A stretch of DNA of 7,740 bases. Origin: Anaerolineales bacterium (GTDB taxonomy: Bacteria > Chloroflexota > Anaerolineae > Anaerolineales > UBA4823). The notes beneath the pieces were generated by a model. The model did not search any database. It had not been told where the DNA came from and saw nothing but the letters and a program-made list of their open reading frames with translations. The stretch lies in NCBI GenBank assembly GCA_026415275.1, contig JAOAHK010000105.1:1-7740 (forward strand), read 5' to 3'. The translations under genes and the position numbers were made by a program. Positions 6,041-7,740 of this stretch are shown here, piece after piece (the first letter of the stretch is position 1; every line of letters begins with the position of its first letter).

Positions 6041-7720
6041 ATGTACCGCCATTTGTTCTTTTTCCTGCTGATCCTGACCCTGTTCACTGCCTGCACCAGC
6101 GCCCAACCTCCTGCTCAGCAAACTGCGCCTTCAACTTCTCCCCAAGCGCCATCTCAATCCACCGCTCAAGAGCCGGTGACTTTGCATGTTGGCTGGCCGG
6201 GCTTTCCAGATACCCTCAATCCGGCTTATGCCTTCCTCACTGAATCGTATACCATGTTCGATTATATCTACTCCACACTGGCGACCGAATCGCAGAGCGG
6301 CGAGTACGTGGGTTTGCTCGCCGAATCCTGGGATGTCTCGGATGATGGCTTGACCTGGACGTTCAAACTGCGCCCTAACGTGCGTTGGCACAACGGCGAA
6401 CCCCTCACTGCCGAGCAAATTGTGTGGAACCTCAACGCATTTATCCAGAACCCTGATGGTTGGGTGACCAACTCTGGCTATGTGGCTGGCTTTGTCGAAG
6501 CACGGGTAGTGGATGAGTCAACCATCGAGATAGAAACCGAATACCCAATTAGCAATATGGCTTATCGCGTTTCTTTTTTGTACATCGTTTACCCGCCCGA
6601 CTTTGAAGGTTTCACCACTCCTGAAGAATTGCAAAATTTTACCAATTTCAACGCCATCGGTACGGGACCCTTCAAACTGGCTTCATTAGACAAAGATCAA
6701 CGCATTATCATCCTCGAAACCAACCGCGAATACTTCGATGGACAAGCCAAGATCGATCGCGTTATCTATCAGACGTTTGACAACAGCGATGCCATGATCC
6801 AAGCCCTCAAAGTAGGTGATATTGACTTGATCGGCGAAGTGCCCGATAGCGCCTTTGCCGCCGTCAGTGCTTTTGAGAACGTCAAAGCGCTTTCATTGCC
6901 CGGACGTTCGATTACCGAACTGATTATCAACTCAGTTCCCGCCGACCATGAACCGAAGCCCAATCGCAACAAGGCTCTAGAAGACCCTCAAGTGCGCTTG
7001 GCGATTGCCACCGCCATCGATAAACAAGACCTGGTGGATGTCGTCCTACAAGGCAACGGTACGCCGGGCGTCTCGATTATTCCCCCAACTTTGGGTGGTG
7101 GGTTTTGGTTCAATTCCCAAATTCAAGACGTGAAATTTGATCTCGATGAAGCCAACCGCATTCTGGAAGAAGCCGGCTATCTCAAGGGGAGCGATGGCGT
7201 GCGGGCAAAAGGCGATATTCGCCTAGAGATGCGCTTACAGTACCCCTCCGATCAACCGAATTATCCGCGCACAGCAGAGATGATCGCCAACTGGCTTTCA
7301 CAAGTCGGCATCAGAGCGACTCCCGAGTCGGTCGATCCAGATAGCTTGGTGGTAGCAACTAACCCGAATGCCGATTACGACCTTGTGATTTGGGGATGGG
7401 GTGCCGATCCCGACCCGGATTTTATGCTCAGCGTCTTGACTAGTGACCAGTACGTCGAAGGGGGTTGGAGCGATAGCGGCTACTCCAACCCTGAATATGA
7501 CCGGCTCTACATCGAACAACAGAAAGCCATCGATCCCAAAGAACGCCAAAAAATCGTCTGGAAGATGCAAGAGATGGTCTTCAATGACCGCCCCTATATC
7601 GTTCTCTGGTATGGCAATATTTTGCAAGCTTATCGCTCCGATCGTTTCACCGGTTTTATCGAGTCGATCTTGGGCATCGATAGTTTTCAATCGCTGATGA
7701 ACGTTGAACCTGTGCGATAA
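6041..7720 (+). CDS. ABC transporter substrate-binding lipoprotein, family 5 (SBP_bac_5)
   Basis: The product from the ATG at 6041 is 559 residues. A short basic start and hydrophobic core (5-16) lead to a lipobox-like FTAC with Cys18, the predicted lipidation site. It should therefore be exported and membrane-anchored. A Ser/Thr/Pro/Gln-rich tether (19-45) follows. The family 5 solute-binding fold spans about 46-555, with signatures LAESWDVSDDGLTWTFKLR (93-111), WHNGEPLTAEQIVWN (116-130), the IGTGPFKL motif (206-213), DPQVRLAIATAID (315-327) and YSNPEYDRLY (481-490). Family 5 proteins deliver peptides, nickel, or, notably in several thermophiles, oligosaccharides to a permease pair and ATPases. 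Permease genes are expected past 7720; the last 20 bases include AATAAGG, a possible ribosome-binding site for the next gene. The nearby sugar-type enzymes favour a saccharide or glycoconjugate ligand, but a peptide ligand feeding the M24 enzyme is equally plausible. Confidence 0.93.
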   Translation: MYRHLFFFLLILTLFTACTSAQPPAQQTAPSTSPQAPSQSTAQEPVTLHVGWPGFPDTLNPAYAFLTESYTMFDYIYSTLATESQSGEYVGLLAESWDVSDDGLTWTFKLRPNVRWHNGEPLTAEQIVWNLNAFIQNPDGWVTNSGYVAGFVEARVVDESTIEIETEYPISNMAYRVSFLYIVYPPDFEGFTTPEELQNFTNFNAIGTGPFKLASLDKDQRIIILETNREYFDGQAKIDRVIYQTFDNSDAMIQALKVGDIDLIGEVPDSAFAAVSAFENVKALSLPGRSITELIINSVPADHEPKPNRNKALEDPQVRLAIATAIDKQDLVDVVLQGNGTPGVSIIPPTLGGGFWFNSQIQDVKFDLDEANRILEEAGYLKGSDGVRAKGDIRLEMRLQYPSDQPNYPRTAEMIANWLSQVGIRATPESVDPDSLVVATNPNADYDLVIWGWGADPDPDFMLSVLTSDQYVEGGWSDSGYSNPEYDRLYIEQQKAIDPKERQKIVWKMQEMVFNDRPYIVLWYGNILQAYRSDRFTGFIESILGIDSFQSLMNVEPVR

Positions 7721-7740
7721 GCTGAATTGACTTAATAAGG

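Overview
The window holds five plus-strand genes and no RNA gene, CRISPR array or transposase. GC content looks moderate. The lipoprotein has a short hydrophobic signal, a Cys lipobox and a Ser/Thr/Pro/Gln-rich linker. The large first protein pairs a Pro/Thr linker and Ig-like sandwiches with a SPDG-type propeller. Together these suggest a Chloroflexota (Anaerolineae-like) bacterium. That assignment is an inference from style, not from a marker gene.

Layout. (1) Positions 3-2591: the 3' part of a gene for a modular, probably exported protein. It has at least two copies of a ~210-230 residue beta-rich unit, the tail of an earlier copy, and a C-terminal PD40/TolB-like propeller. The reading frame is open to the window edge. 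(2) Positions 2592-2729: a compact regulatory region with a near-consensus sigma70 promoter, two tandem 8-bp palindromes touching the -35 box, and a LacI-type operator over the predicted start of transcription. (3) Positions 2730-5637: a likely three-gene operon encoding an M24 (Xaa-Pro peptidase/creatinase fold) metallohydrolase, a classical short-chain dehydrogenase/reductase, and an aldose 1-epimerase-like mutarotase. (4) Positions 5638-6040: a 403-base non-coding stretch with several inverted repeats, including two interleaved ones, a plausible intrinsic terminator, and a promoter with its own dyad. (5) Positions 6041-7720: a family 5 ABC-transporter substrate-binding lipoprotein whose permease genes would be expected just past the window.

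How the genes may work together. A mutarotase, an NAD(P)H-dependent oxidoreductase, a C-N bond hydrolase and a solute-binding lipoprotein, behind a LacI-type operator, fit a substrate-inducible uptake and catabolism locus. The substrate would be a carbohydrate or a sugar/amino conjugate. The exact substrate cannot be read from the sequence. No clearly new biological system is visible. The most unusual items are the operator arrangement at 2616-2680, the interleaved inverted repeats at 5655-5694 and the repeat architecture of the first gene.
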